From NCBI RefSeq assembly GCF_017599385.1, contig NZ_JAGFPK010000001.1, positions 3,231,436-3,295,435 on the forward strand: a DNA stretch of 64,000 bases, given 5' to 3'. This DNA is from Ciceribacter sp. L1K22. Lineage in GTDB: Bacteria > Pseudomonadota > Alphaproteobacteria > Rhizobiales > Rhizobiaceae. Position 1 is the stretch's first letter, and the number at the start of each line of letters is the position of its first letter. The notes under the pieces are model-generated. The model saw only the letters and a list, made by a program, of their open reading frames with translations. It ran no database searches and was not told the origin of the DNA. Below are positions 8,940-17,955 of this stretch, one piece after another. The translations under genes were made by a program, and so were the position numbers.

Positions 8940-9515
8940 ATGGCGAAGGCCGAGGGCGAGATCGTTATCAAAAAATATGCCAACCGACGGCTCTATAATA
9001 CCGGCACCAGCACTTATGTGACGCTCGACGACCTGGCCAAGATGGTAAAGAAGGGGGAGGACTTCACGGTCCAGGATGCCAAGACGGGCGAGGACATTAC
9101 CCATTCGGTCCTCACACAGATCATCTTTGAGCAAGAGTCCAAAACCGGCAATACATTGCTCCCGATTTCGTTCCTGCGGCAGCTTATAAGCTACTATGGC
9201 GATCAGATGCAGATGGTTGTTCCGAGCTTTCTGGAACATTCCATGAAAGCGTTTGCGGATCAGCAAAGTCAGATGCGCGATCAGATGGCGAAAGCTTTTG
9301 GCGAGATGCCTTTGTCAAAAAATCTTCACATGCCGATGCAACTGGTCGAAGAGCAGGTAAAGCGCAATACCGAACTTTTCCAGCAGGCGATGCAGATGTT
9401 TTCACCGTTCCTCGGCCCACAGACACCCAAGGAAACCAAGAAGCCTGAGGCGAAGGATATTGACGAATTGAAAGAGCAGTTGCGGTCGCTGCAGAACAAG
9501 CTCGACAGCCTTTAA
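8940..9515 (+). CDS. phaR: Polyhydroxyalkanoate synthesis repressor PhaR (AniA)
   Basis: 191-residue regulator. The first 65 residues (KKYANRRLYNTGTSTYVTL, then DFTVQDAKTGEDIT) match the PHB/PHA accumulation regulator DNA-binding domain. The middle part matches the PHB-accumulation domain, and the tail is a probable coiled coil (ELKEQLRSLQNKL). In rhizobia (AniA/PhaR) this protein represses phasin genes and shifts carbon between polymer and exopolysaccharide. ATG at 8940 follows GGAGACCGAC. It lies divergent from phbA, so control of the shared 237-base promoter region is likely, though I see no unmistakable PhaR site there. Confidence 0.94.
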   Translation: MAKAEGEIVIKKYANRRLYNTGTSTYVTLDDLAKMVKKGEDFTVQDAKTGEDITHSVLTQIIFEQESKTGNTLLPISFLRQLISYYGDQMQMVVPSFLEHSMKAFADQQSQMRDQMAKAFGEMPLSKNLHMPMQLVEEQVKRNTELFQQAMQMFSPFLGPQTPKETKKPEAKDIDELKEQLRSLQNKLDSL

Positions 9516-9683
9516 CAGATGCCCGGTTCTTTCAGTCGGAAACGTCAATCAACAAGGCCGGCAGGTCGGTCAACAAAACTGGTTGCGGTGCCGAAGAAGC
9601 GGTTCTGCCAAGAAGATTTTTGATTAGCGATATTGGCCGCACACCGGGTCATCTGTTTGAGATGAGGCCCCAATAGCGCCCGC

Positions 9684-9712
9684 AAAACAAAAGGCCGGAC
9701 AAGCCGGCCTTT
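9684..9712 (-). terminator. Rho-independent terminator after rpmF
   Basis: Perfect 9-bp stem AAAGGCCGG/CCGGCCTTT (9690-9698 with 9704-9712), loop of five bases. Leftward it runs into TTTTGTTTTG. It is 23 bases past the rpmF stop. The rest of the 219-base gap between phaR and rpmF shows no gene. Confidence 0.8.
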
Positions 9713-9734
9713 ACGCGTCATCATTAAGAAATGA

Positions 9735-9920
9735 TTATGCATTTTCCTTCGGCGTCAGAACCTGACGACCGCGGTACATCCCGGTCTTGAGGTCGACGTG
9801 ATGGGGACGGCGCAGTTCGCCGGAATTCTTGTCTTCAACGTAGGTCGGAGCCTTCAGACCATCAGCCGAGCGGCGCATACCGCGCTTGGACGGGCTTGTT
9901 TTTCTCTTCGGTACAGCCAT
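9735..9920 (-). CDS. rpmF: 50S ribosomal protein L32
   Basis: 61-residue ribosomal protein bL32. The start [20 protein letters not shown] is the conserved N-terminus, followed by the alphaproteobacterial form [18 protein letters not shown]. It lacks the zinc-binding cysteines found in some other bacteria. The frame is open ten codons further, but ATG at 9920 with GGAG eight bases upstream is the family start. It is transcribed alone and has its own terminator; an rpmF-mtgA neighbourhood is usual in rhizobia. Confidence 0.97.
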   Translation of the reverse strand: MAVPKRKTSPSKRGMRRSADGLKAPTYVEDKNSGELRRPHHVDLKTGMYRGRQVLTPKENA

Positions 9921-10071
9921 TTCAACTACTCCACATGACGGGTAAAACATACTCGCCAGCCTTACAAAAGGGCCGGACCTCGCATGTCTCGATCTCGGAA
10001 TTTGGCGGGCTTATACATGTCCCCCGCGCCTTTGACCAGTCCCTAGCGTGATTTTTTGCTATACCCCTGAC

Positions 10072-10719
10072 CTACACCTCGTCTTCAGGGACAAGCCATG
10101 ACTCCTGAAGCGCAGCGTCTCGCCATTTAATCCAGGACGGATGCGCCTGCATCGTCTGCATGTACCCCAGGCTGTCGCTGTCATCGACCAGTTCGTAGAT
10201 GCTGAAACGGTTCACCACAGGAGCGAACATCGCATCTGCGGCGCTAAAGTCGCCGAACAGGAACGGTCCTCCTGACTTCGCCAATAAACCGTGCCAGAGT
10301 GCCCGAATTCGCGCGACATCGTCCATGACGCCGTCAGGGAGATCTATTCGTCCCGGGCGTCGCCGGATATTCATGGGGCAGGCGTTGCGCAGCGCCCGGA
10401 AGCCCGATGCCATCTCCATGGAGATCGATCGGGCGATAGCACGGTCACTCACATTGCAAGGCCACATCCCGGCGTCAGCATGGATCTCTGCCAAATACTC
10501 GATAATGGAAAGCGATTCCCAGATCTTCAGCGCTCCGTGCTGGAGAAGCGGGACACGACCCGTCGGAGACACCTCCTTGAGCTTTGGGTTTCCCGCGGGG
10601 AAATCGAACGGAATCAAATGCTCTTGAAACGGGATGCCACGTGCATCCATGGCAAGCCATGAACGAAAAGACCATGATGAATAGTTCTTGTTGCCGATGT
10701 AGAGAACGAGATCAGCCAT
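10072..10719 (-). CDS. Glutathione S-transferase family protein
   Basis: 215-residue two-domain protein. The N-terminal thioredoxin-like domain (about residues 1-80) includes NKNYSSWSFRSWL at the probable glutathione-activating end and the conserved VPLLxxxxxxIWESLSIIEYL segment that binds the gamma-glutamyl moiety. The C-terminal helical domain (about 90-210) includes FLFGDFSAADAMFAPV, the usual N-capping/hydrophobic staple region. ATG at 10719 has AGGAG upstream. Substrate is not predictable; family members conjugate or isomerise electrophiles or act as glutathione-dependent reductases. It stands between rpmF and mtgA on the same strand with no tight overlap. Confidence 0.9.
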   Translation of the reverse strand: MADLVLYIGNKNYSSWSFRSWLAMDARGIPFQEHLIPFDFPAGNPKLKEVSPTGRVPLLQHGALKIWESLSIIEYLAEIHADAGMWPCNVSDRAIARSISMEMASGFRALRNACPMNIRRRPGRIDLPDGVMDDVARIRALWHGLLAKSGGPFLFGDFSAADAMFAPVVNRFSIYELVDDSDSLGYMQTMQAHPSWIKWRDAALQESWLVPEDEV

Positions 10720-10790
10720 GTCGCACTCCTGTTAAGTTGCAGCCGACTAAACAGATTTCGCCTAGGATTGACCAACAAAAGTTCGTTGAA

Positions 10791-11489
10791 TCAATCATAA
10801 AGACAAGTGATGTAGTCTCCCGATTGACGAGCCCGTCGCTCAATGACGGCTGCCAACCTGTTCATGGAGCGGCTGGGCTTGCTCGCGACACGCTCTATAG
10901 GGTTAGGCAAGGAAACGGCAAGCAGTGCGGACTGCCTCTGGCTGAGCTTCGCGGCAGAAGTGTTGAAATGATGCCGCGCAGCGGCTTCGATACCGTAGAT
11001 GCCGGGCCCCCACTCCGCAATGTTCAGGTAGATCTCCATCATCCGTCGTTTCGACCACGTCAGATCCGAGACGAGAGCGAGGGGGAGTTCCAGCGCCTTC
11101 CGGATGAAAGATCGGCCGTTCCAGAGAAACAGGTTCTTCGCAGTCTGCATTGGTATCGTGCTGGCGCCACGAGTAGCCTCACCAGATAACGTATCCTCAA
11201 CGACGGACCTCATCTGGGTCCAATCAACACCATAGTGTGAGCAGAATTGTCCATCCTCGGACATCATCACCGACCTGACAAGATTTGGTGAAATGTCATC
11301 AAATGCCACCCATTGGCGATCATAGCCGCTAAAAGTCGCCAATTCGGCGATCATCAAGGTGGACACCGGCCGCACAGGTGGCAGGGCATAAAGGAAAATC
11401 AACAGATAGGGCAGGATGATCAGAAAAAGTGCGACGTGAACGGCACGGGCCAACAAGGCACGAGGACGGGCTCTCACTTCCGCTGTCAT
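10791..11489 (-). CDS. mtgA: Monofunctional peptidoglycan glycosyltransferase MtgA
   Basis: 232-residue GT51 enzyme that polymerises lipid II into glycan strands at the periplasmic face of the inner membrane. One N-terminal transmembrane helix (about residues 15-36) anchors it. Catalytic Glu78 lies in [13 protein letters not shown]; the family motifs [13 protein letters not shown] (107-119), a [15 protein letters not shown] block with Glu152, and GIYGIEAAA follow. There is no transpeptidase domain, which separates it from class A penicillin-binding proteins. ATG at 11489 has AGGTGG upstream. It is divergent from the farnesyl diphosphate synthase gene, which feeds the lipid carrier pathway. 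Confidence 0.95.
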   Translation of the reverse strand: MTAEVRARPRALLARAVHVALFLIILPYLLIFLYALPPVRPVSTLMIAELATFSGYDRQWVAFDDISPNLVRSVMMSEDGQFCSHYGVDWTQMRSVVEDTLSGEATRGASTIPMQTAKNLFLWNGRSFIRKALELPLALVSDLTWSKRRMMEIYLNIAEWGPGIYGIEAAARHHFNTSAAKLSQRQSALLAVSLPNPIERVASKPSRSMNRLAAVIERRARQSGDYITCLYD

Positions 11490-11659
11490 GCGAACACCAC
11501 CTGCACGATTGCCAACGACTGCTTCCTCTGCTTGTACTCCGGCTCTGCAATCTCTTTAGCGAGACCATGGCGGCATGACCAGTACTCGACACGCGACGAG
11601 TGTCGCCTCCACGTGCGATTCCCGTTGCCTGTCCTCGGTTGCCGTGTCACATAGCGCTT

Positions 11660-12574
11660 ATGATCCGCAGCGACGACGCCTTCCAAACCAGCCTTTCATC
11701 CTATGCCGAGACGGTCGAAGCCCGCCTCGCGATCCTTCTGGATCGCGCCACTCAAGTTGGAGAGTTGGCCCGTCCACAGCAACTGATCGAAGCCATGCAT
11801 TACGGGGCATTGAACGGGGGCAAGCGCCTGCGACCATACCTCGTAATGCAATCGACGCGCCTCTTTGCGGGAAACGACGAAGCGGCGCTGCAGATCGGTT
11901 GCGCGCTGGAATGTCTGCACAGCTATTCGCTCGTCCACGATGACCTTCCTGCGATGGACGATGATGACATGCGCCGCGGCAAACCGACGGTGCATGTGAA
12001 ATACGACCAGGCGACCGCCATTCTCGCTGGCGATGGTCTCCTTACGTATGCTTTCGACATCATAGCGTCGCCGGAAACGCCCCTGCCGGACGCTGCCAAG
12101 GTGGCTCTGGTCCTCGAACTCGCGCGCGCGGCCGGTATCGGCGGAATGGCTGGCGGCCAGATGCTCGACCTCGCTGCGGAGAAGGCGCAGCCGGACGAGG
12201 CGGGAATCGTCATGCTCCAAGCCATGAAAACTGGCGCTTTGCTGCGTTTTGCCTGCGAAGCCGGCGCAATTATTGCTGGAAGTAACGCACAGGACCGCAG
12301 CCGTCTTCGGCAGTTCGGGGAGATCATCGGCCGCGCGTTTCAACTGGCGGATGATCTTCTGGACGTCACTTCAGATCCCATCACCATGGGGAAGGCAACC
12401 GGGAAAGATGCCGCCAAGGGAAAAGCAACGCTTGTGCGCCTCAGGGGTGTCGAATGGGCGCATGAAGAACTTGAAAAGCTCGCGACCGAGGCGTGCGGCG
12501 TGCTCAGTCCTTTCGGTGACGCCGCACAACCCTTGAGAGATGCGGCACGTTTCATCGCCGGTCGAAAGAGGTAG
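11660..12574 (+). CDS. ispA: Polyprenyl synthetase, probable farnesyl diphosphate synthase
   Basis: 304-residue trans-isoprenyl diphosphate synthase. The first Asp-rich motif DDLPAMD (residues 94-100), preceded by Y-S-L-V-H, and the second motif ADDLLD (230-235) bind the magnesium-diphosphates. GGKRLRPYL (53-61) is the conserved substrate-binding stretch. The residues before the first motif match E. coli IspA-type enzymes, so the product is most likely C15; a geranylgeranyl product is possible. A GTG at 11600 would add 20 residues without family support, so I use ATG 11660, although its Shine-Dalgarno is weak. The downstream LysE gene begins about 55 bases on. Confidence 0.9.
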   Translation: MIRSDDAFQTSLSSYAETVEARLAILLDRATQVGELARPQQLIEAMHYGALNGGKRLRPYLVMQSTRLFAGNDEAALQIGCALECLHSYSLVHDDLPAMDDDDMRRGKPTVHVKYDQATAILAGDGLLTYAFDIIASPETPLPDAAKVALVLELARAAGIGGMAGGQMLDLAAEKAQPDEAGIVMLQAMKTGALLRFACEAGAIIAGSNAQDRSRLRQFGEIIGRAFQLADDLLDVTSDPITMGKATGKDAAKGKATLVRLRGVEWAHEELEKLATEACGVLSPFGDAAQPLRDAARFIAGRKR

Positions 12575-12629
12575 GGCGCCGCTTCCTTCTGGTTAGAACA
12601 GGTGTTGGAAAACAGCGGAGAAGCACTTG

Positions 12630-13262
12630 ATGATAGAAGTCATCTACCACTGGCCTCAGCTCGCGAGTGCATACCTCGTTTATCTCATCGCAGTACTCAG
12701 CGCCGGACCAGCCACCCTTGCGATCGCCTCGACATCCCTGAGCCATGGACGACGACACGGGATAACGATCGCCGCCGGGATTTTCTGCGGGTCGATGACT
12801 TGGGCGATCGCCGCTTCTCTAGGGCTTGCCGCCGTCCTGTCACACTACGCTCAAGCTCTGGTTTTGATGCGTATCCTAGGCGGCCTCTATTTGCTGTACC
12901 TTGCCTGGCGCGCTTTTCGCTCGGCCGCAAGCAGCACAAACAGGCTGAGCGTTGCGAACGCGAGGATCAGCCTGAAAGGTGTATTTCTAAAAGGCTATGC
13001 CATACATATCACGAACCCGAAGGCCATCTTTGCATGGCTGGCAATCATCTCTCTAGGCCTACCGGCAGAAGCCACTTCGGCGGCCGTGGTATCCGTCGTT
13101 TGCGGCTGCCTGATCACCGGTTTCACAGTCTTTATGGGCTATGCAATGCTTTTCTCGACACCCGGGGCGCTGCGCACCTATGATGCAGCACGCCGCTACA
13201 TTGATGGAACGCTTGCGGTGTTTTTCACCTTTGCCGGCTTCAAGCTCTTGATGGCCCGCTGA
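12630..13262 (+). CDS. LysE/RhtB-family amino-acid exporter
   Basis: 210-residue inner-membrane protein with about six hydrophobic segments, matching the LysE/RhtB exporters of amino acids and homoserine lactones. Family signatures are the N-terminal GPATLAIASTSLSHGRRHGI, the central LGGLYLLYLAWRAFRS and ITNPKAIFAWLAII. A TTG at 12627 directly precedes the ATG; GGAG nine bases upstream supports ATG 12630. It follows ispA closely and may share its transcript. The substrate is unknown. Confidence 0.88.
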   Translation: MIEVIYHWPQLASAYLVYLIAVLSAGPATLAIASTSLSHGRRHGITIAAGIFCGSMTWAIAASLGLAAVLSHYAQALVLMRILGGLYLLYLAWRAFRSAASSTNRLSVANARISLKGVFLKGYAIHITNPKAIFAWLAIISLGLPAEATSAAVVSVVCGCLITGFTVFMGYAMLFSTPGALRTYDAARRYIDGTLAVFFTFAGFKLLMAR

Positions 13263-13321
13263 TATGAAGAGGGCGCCGCGCGTTGCGCGACGCCGTCCCT
13301 TGCCCAACCGGCCCCTTAGAG

Positions 13322-13984
13322 TCAGGCCTTGATTGGGGCGATCTGGATCTCCACGCGACGGTTCTGCGCCCGGCCTTCCGCTGTGGAATTGGGCGCAACC
13401 GGTTGGCTCGGACCGAACCCCATGGCCGAAACGCGGCGGGAATCGACGCCCTGGCCGAACAGATAGTTAGCCACGGACTGAGCGCGGTTCTGAGACAGCT
13501 GCTCGTTGTGCTGCAGGCTACCGGTGGAGTCCGTATGTCCGTTGACGTCGATGAGCGTCTTGTCGAACTTCCGAAGGACGATCGCAACCGAGTTGAGAGT
13601 CGGATAGAACTGCGGCATGACCGCGTATTGATCAGTCGCGAACGTGATGTTTGACGGCATGTTGAGTATAATGCGGTCGCCGTTACGAGTGACAGAAATC
13701 CCGGTCCCCTGAAGTTGCGCGCGCAGCTCCGACTCTTGCCGATCCATGTAATTGCCGATCATGCCGCCGGCCAGACCGCCGATGGCGGCACCAACCAGAG
13801 CGGAATCACGCCGCCCGGTAGCCGAACCTCCGACAGCAAGGCCGCCGAGTGCGCCGGCCGCCGCACCGAGCATCGCACCGCCTGCGGTGTTCGACATCTT
13901 CTGCTCACCGGTGTAGGGATCGGTGGTGGTGCAGGCACTGAGATAAACGGCCGCGAGAGCCAGAATGGGCAGCTTCTTCAACAT
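13322..13984 (-). CDS. OmpA-family lipoprotein with glycine zipper
   Basis: 220-residue predicted outer-membrane lipoprotein. The signal ends in lipobox L-S-A-C with Cys18. A glycine-zipper segment follows (about residues 34-76, repeated GGxxxGxxxG spacing). The C-terminal OmpA-like domain (about 105-215) carries VNGHTDSTGS and RAQSVANYLFGQGVDSRRV and ends in NRRVEIQI, the peptidoglycan-binding pattern. It resembles the E. coli YiaD type. It probably tethers the outer membrane to the cell wall. ATG at 13984 has GGAG eleven bases before it. It faces the LysE gene convergently across a GC-rich 59-base gap. Confidence 0.92.
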   Translation of the reverse strand: MLKKLPILALAAVYLSACTTTDPYTGEQKMSNTAGGAMLGAAAGALGGLAVGGSATGRRDSALVGAAIGGLAGGMIGNYMDRQESELRAQLQGTGISVTRNGDRIILNMPSNITFATDQYAVMPQFYPTLNSVAIVLRKFDKTLIDVNGHTDSTGSLQHNEQLSQNRAQSVANYLFGQGVDSRRVSAMGFGPSQPVAPNSTAEGRAQNRRVEIQIAPIKA

Positions 13985-14057
13985 CGGTCATGATTCTCCA
14001 TCGCGATTTGATCAGCGAGCAACATAACAATTACGGCGATATGAAGATAGCGGCCGC

Positions 14058-15308
14058 TCACTCAGCGGCGGATCTCTGGCCGTAGCGTTTCTCGATGTAG
14101 TCGATCACCAGGGCCTCGAAATCAGCGGCGATGTTGGGACCGCGCAGTGTCATCGCTTTCTGCCCATCGATGAACACGGGAGCGGCGGGGCTTTCGCCCG
14201 TGCCTGGAAGCGAAATACCGATATCGGCATGTTTGCTTTCGCCGGGTCCATTGACGATACAGCCCATCACGGCGACATTCAGCCCCTCAACCCCGGGATA
14301 TTTCTCCCGCCAGACCGGCATATTCTTGCGAATGTCGTCCTGAATCCGCTGCGCCAGTTCCTGGAAGACCGTTGATGTCGTTCGGCCGCAGCCGGGACAT
14401 GCCGCAACAACCGGTATAAACTGCCTAAATCCCATGACCTGCAGCAGTTCCTGCGCCACCTGAACCTCACGGGTGCGGTCTCCATTCGGTTCGGGGGTAA
14501 GCGAAACGCGGATCGTATCGCCGATGCCGTGTTGCAGGAGGTACCCCATGGACGCAGAAGAGGCGACAATACCCTTCGACCCCATGCCCGCCTCTGTCAG
14601 TCCAAGATGGAGTGCGTGGTTCGAGCGGGCCGCAAGCATCGAATACACGGCGATCAGATCCTGAACTTGGCTCACTTTGGCCGAAAGGATGATCTTGTCC
14701 CGCGAAAGACCTATCTCCTCAGCGAGTTCTGCAGACAAAAGGGCAGACTGGACGATGGCTTCCCGTGTCACCTGTCGAGCCGACAACGGAGAGCCGGCTC
14801 CCTGATTCTTGTCCATCAGGCTGGTCAACAACTCCTGGTCAAGCGAGCCCCAGTTCACACCGATACGAACGGGCTTGTTGTAGCGGATCGCCATCTCCAC
14901 GATCTCGGCGAATTGCTTGTCTTTCTTGTCCTTGAAGCCGACATTTCCGGGGTTGATGCGGTATTTCGCGAGGGCCTCGGCACAGGCTGGATGATCCGCA
15001 AGGAGCTTGTGGCCGATGTAATGAAAGTCGCCTACCAAAGGGACGTCCAGCCCGAGCCGCAGCAACCGCTCGCGTATTTTCGGCACTGCGGCCGCACTCT
15101 CATCACGGTCGACTGTGATGCGCACGATTTCCGACCCGGCCTTGTGGAGTGCCGCGACCTGCGCGACCGTCGCGTCAACGTCGGCGGTGTCGGTATTGGT
15201 CATCGACTGGACAACGACCGGCGCCCCGCCCCCTACGCCCACGCCGCCAACATCCACAGCGACAGAAGGGCGACGGGGCTTGGGATCGAAATCGGCTATA
15301 TCAGACAT
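14058..15308 (-). CDS. ispG: 4-hydroxy-3-methylbut-2-en-1-yl diphosphate synthase IspG
   Basis: 416-residue [4Fe-4S] enzyme of the MEP isoprenoid pathway, converting MEcPP to HMBPP with electrons from a flavodoxin or ferredoxin. The N-terminal TIM-barrel half includes [12 protein letters not shown] and RINPGNVG. The C-terminal half carries the cluster ligands in ACPGCGRT and [16 protein letters not shown]. The frame runs to a TTG at 15359, but ATG 15308 with AGGAG nine bases before it gives the usual N-terminus. Together with ispA 2.5 kb away it supplies isoprenoid precursors, although the two are on opposite strands. Confidence 0.96.
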   Translation of the reverse strand: MSDIADFDPKPRRPSVAVDVGGVGVGGGAPVVVQSMTNTDTADVDATVAQVAALHKAGSEIVRITVDRDESAAAVPKIRERLLRLGLDVPLVGDFHYIGHKLLADHPACAEALAKYRINPGNVGFKDKKDKQFAEIVEMAIRYNKPVRIGVNWGSLDQELLTSLMDKNQGAGSPLSARQVTREAIVQSALLSAELAEEIGLSRDKIILSAKVSQVQDLIAVYSMLAARSNHALHLGLTEAGMGSKGIVASSASMGYLLQHGIGDTIRVSLTPEPNGDRTREVQVAQELLQVMGFRQFIPVVAACPGCGRTTSTVFQELAQRIQDDIRKNMPVWREKYPGVEGLNVAVMGCIVNGPGESKHADIGISLPGTGESPAAPVFIDGQKAMTLRGPNIAADFEALVIDYIEKRYGQRSAAE

Positions 15309-15381
15309 GGGTCCGCGTCTCCTGGAGACAGTTCTTTGCCTTTCAGGTGGCTTAAGCAATGCCCCTTGTCAACAGCTTCAG

Positions 15382-16578
15382 CTAGCGAACATGATCCACT
15401 GGTCGATCGGCATGTCGCGCCAGGTTAGACAATCCCAGCACCACGATATTGAGCATGGAGACACCAGTAAAGACGATCGAAAGCGAAGTGTGTTCGGCAA
15501 CGAAGCCGATAAGCGATGGTGCGAAGAGAATGCCGGAATAACCAAGCGTGGTCACCACCGACAGCCCGACACCGGCCGCCATGCCGGGCGCATTGCCAGC
15601 CGCGGAAAATGCGATCGGCACCATGTTGGATATGCCTACGCCCGCAATACCGAAACCCAGTAGCGCAACGAAGACATTCGGCGCCAAACCGGCAACGACC
15701 AATCCAGAGAAGGAAAGCACCGAGCAGATGCGTAGCGTCCTCACGGCCCCAAGCCTGTCGCGCACCCAATCCCCCATGAACCGCATGATCGCCATCGTCA
15801 GCGAAAATGCAGCGAAGGCGAGACCTGAAAGGCCGATATCGGCGGAAAGTTCGTCTCGAAGATAGATTGCCCCCCAATCGAGAATCGTACCTTCGGGTAT
15901 CATGGAGAAGAGAGCGATAATTCCTATAAGCCAAGGCAAAGGAGAGATCGGCAGCCTGGCTCGCGTTGACACCTCTTCCAAGTGGGGCGCGTCTTTCAGG
16001 ATCATTGGGCGGGCGATCAGGAACAAAGCAAGCGATGTCGACGACACCATCACGGCATGGAGGGAAACTCCGGCGGCAGCAATAAGATAGCCGCCGATTG
16101 AGGAGCCCAAAAGTCCCCCCAGACTCCAGAACGCATGGCAAGAGGACATGATGGAGCGACCCATTCGACGCTCCACCTCCACCGCATTGGCATTCATCGA
16201 CACGTCCATCGCGCCGGTAAGGCCGCCGAAGAGAAAGATTGCCATCGCACCGCTCCAAATCGAGGGTGCGAAGGTGACGCCTAGAATGGTTGGAATGAAC
16301 AGAAGTGTTGCAACCTGGACCACCCGGTTTGAGCCGAGGCGGGCAATCTGAGCGCCGGCCAGCGGCATCAGAAGGACCGACCCGACACCGAAAGCCAGCA
16401 ACATCAATCCTAGATCTGCTTCCGACAACGCCAGTCGACCGGCGAATTCCGGAATCTTGGGCGCCCATGATCCCATCACGAAGCCGTTTAGAAGAAAGAG
16501 CGTGGCCACGGCGACTCGGGGACGTGGAAAAAGACGAGCCCGCTCTTGCAGGGCTCGATCGAATGCTTGGTCGGACAT
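15382..16578 (-). CDS. MFS transporter, YbjJ-like
   Basis: 398-residue inner-membrane transporter with about twelve hydrophobic helices. The segment MDVSMNANAVEVERRMGRSI and the following CHAFWSLGGLLGS are typical of the YbjJ-like branch of the major facilitator superfamily. ATG at 16578 follows GAGGAGTCTTTG; a TTG one codon earlier is less likely. It is divergent from the EamA permease gene, and both could export related metabolites, but the substrate is unknown for this group. Nothing in the sequence shows regulation. Confidence 0.88.
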   Translation of the reverse strand: MSDQAFDRALQERARLFPRPRVAVATLFLLNGFVMGSWAPKIPEFAGRLALSEADLGLMLLAFGVGSVLLMPLAGAQIARLGSNRVVQVATLLFIPTILGVTFAPSIWSGAMAIFLFGGLTGAMDVSMNANAVEVERRMGRSIMSSCHAFWSLGGLLGSSIGGYLIAAAGVSLHAVMVSSTSLALFLIARPMILKDAPHLEEVSTRARLPISPLPWLIGIIALFSMIPEGTILDWGAIYLRDELSADIGLSGLAFAAFSLTMAIMRFMGDWVRDRLGAVRTLRICSVLSFSGLVVAGLAPNVFVALLGFGIAGVGISNMVPIAFSAAGNAPGMAAGVGLSVVTTLGYSGILFAPSLIGFVAEHTSLSIVFTGVSMLNIVVLGLSNLARHADRPVDHVR

Positions 16579-16739
16579 CAAAGACTCCTCAGGACCGGCG
16601 CACGCTATTTAAATCGATTGTATTCTCAAGCCACTTTCCTGCAGCAAGTCGTCACGTTTTATTTCAATCGTAAACTCTGGTCGTGTTTGACAACCGGCTG
16701 AGAACGGAGAAAAAAGTTACATGACGCATGGAGTGGTCT

Positions 16740-17639
16740 ATGCGTTTATCACTCAAGATTGAGACAGGTGCGCCGGTGGCAGGTAGTGTTGGCTTGGGCA
16801 TTCTGCTGACGAGCCTTTCGTACTTCCTGTTCACCCTTCACGACGGCGTCATCAAGCTTTTGGTCGAAACGACTGCGGTTTGGCAGATTCTCTTCTTCCG
16901 CAGCGCCACCATATTAGCGGGATGCTTTCTTGCCGGAGGCGCATCCCTCGCGAAAGAGGCCGCACAATCTTCTATCATCAAGCCAATGTTGATCCGCAGT
17001 GTGCTGCTTCTCGCTGCATGGCTTTCCTATTATAACGCTGCCAGATTCATGCACTTGGCAGAACTCACCACGCTCTACTATGCGGCTCCGGTGGTTGCGA
17101 CCTTGCTCGCTGTTCCAATCCTTCGCGAACAAGTGACTGTCGCGCGATGGGTCGCGGTGGCTATCGGCTTCGCCGGCGTTGTCATCGCGAGTAATCCCGT
17201 CGACCTCAAGATCAGCTGGCAGGTCTATCTGGCCCTGCAGGCCGCGTGCCTATGGGCGCTCTCGACGGTTCTACTGCGCAAGACGGCAATGGGCGCAAGA
17301 TCGCTGGTCCAGATGTGCATCACCAATCTTTTCTTTCTGTTCATGACCGGGGCGATGCTGCTTCATGTCTGGCACACACCAACGGTCACCGAGGCGGCCT
17401 TGCTGGTATCTACAGGCATCATAGGCGGCCTGGCGCAGTTGGCGTTCTTCGAGGGCATGCGACGCGCGCCCGTCTCGGTCCTGGCGCCGTTCGAGTACAC
17501 CTCGCTGATTTGGGCATTTCTGTTGGGTTACGTCATCTGGGCAGACGTCCCGACCGCAAATGTGTTCATCGGCGCCGCACTCATTTGTGGCGCGGGGTTC
17601 GTCATCGTCTTCAGCGAAAGGCTCAAGCTGAGGCGGTGA
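16740..17639 (+). CDS. EamA/DMT-superfamily permease
   Basis: About 299-residue membrane protein with ten predicted helices in two EamA repeats (about residues 10-140 and 150-290). The family includes RhaT/YdcZ-like exporters and importers of metabolites; I cannot assign the substrate. Two in-frame starts exist: ATG 16728, with a poor ribosome site, and ATG 16740, with GGAG six bases upstream, which I prefer. A 13-codon frame from ATG 16721, itself preceded by GGAG, overlaps the start out of frame. It is divergent from the MFS gene and separated by about 100 bases from the efflux operon downstream. Confidence 0.85.
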   Translation: MRLSLKIETGAPVAGSVGLGILLTSLSYFLFTLHDGVIKLLVETTAVWQILFFRSATILAGCFLAGGASLAKEAAQSSIIKPMLIRSVLLLAAWLSYYNAARFMHLAELTTLYYAAPVVATLLAVPILREQVTVARWVAVAIGFAGVVIASNPVDLKISWQVYLALQAACLWALSTVLLRKTAMGARSLVQMCITNLFFLFMTGAMLLHVWHTPTVTEAALLVSTGIIGGLAQLAFFEGMRRAPVSVLAPFEYTSLIWAFLLGYVIWADVPTANVFIGAALICGAGFVIVFSERLKLRR

Positions 17640-17676
17640 CGGGAGTCACTGCCCCGGAAATATCACAACTACGCCA

Positions 17677-17719
17677 TTGTAATTCCGCAGCCTTCAATAT
17701 ATATGTTATTTCATATGTA
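17677..17719 (+). promoter_or_regulatory. Putative promoter with AT-rich operator for the RND operon
   Basis: Inverted repeat TATATATG-N6-CATATGTA (17698-17719, one mismatch between arms) lies just upstream of the DUF2892 gene and its GGAGG. A possible -35 TTGTAA is at 17677, so the palindrome would cover the -10 region. This AT-rich layout is typical of ArsR- or TetR-type repression, but no such regulator gene is adjacent. Confidence 0.45.
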
Positions 17720-17735
17720 TATTTTGGAGGTCCTC

Positions 17736-17936
17736 ATGTCCCTTGATCGCGTCATCCTTGCCTTCGCCGGCGTGATGGTATTGCTGTCCGTCGCGCTGAC
17801 AGCCTTCGTCCCTCCCTACTTCGTGTGGCTGACAGTTTTTGTAGGCGTCAATCTGCTGCAATCGGCTTTCACGGGCTTCTGTCCTGCCGCAATGATTTTC
17901 CGCAAGCTTGGCATCCGTCCCGGCTCCGCCTTCTGA
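17736..17936 (+). CDS. DUF2892 small membrane protein
   Basis: 66-residue protein with two hydrophobic helices (about residues 5-24 and 27-45) and a C-terminal motif G-F-C49-P50 followed by AAMIFRKLGI. This matches DUF2892 (YgaP transmembrane-domain-like) proteins, often found beside rhodanese or sulfur and metal genes. A frame starting at 17703 is open, but ATG 17736 has an excellent GGAGG and begins MSLDRV as in relatives. It is first gene of an operon with a membrane-fusion protein and an RND permease, 19 bases before the next start. The conserved Cys may sense or carry sulfur or metal; that is inference. Confidence 0.85.
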   Translation: MSLDRVILAFAGVMVLLSVALTAFVPPYFVWLTVFVGVNLLQSAFTGFCPAAMIFRKLGIRPGSAF

Positions 17937-17955
17937 TGGATGAAGGAGCAGTAAA

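Noticed and set aside
13263-13321. Possible hairpin in the GC-rich gap between the LysE and OmpA-like genes
   Set aside because: Pairing is interrupted by several mismatches and no T-run follows on either strand; too weak to list as a terminator.
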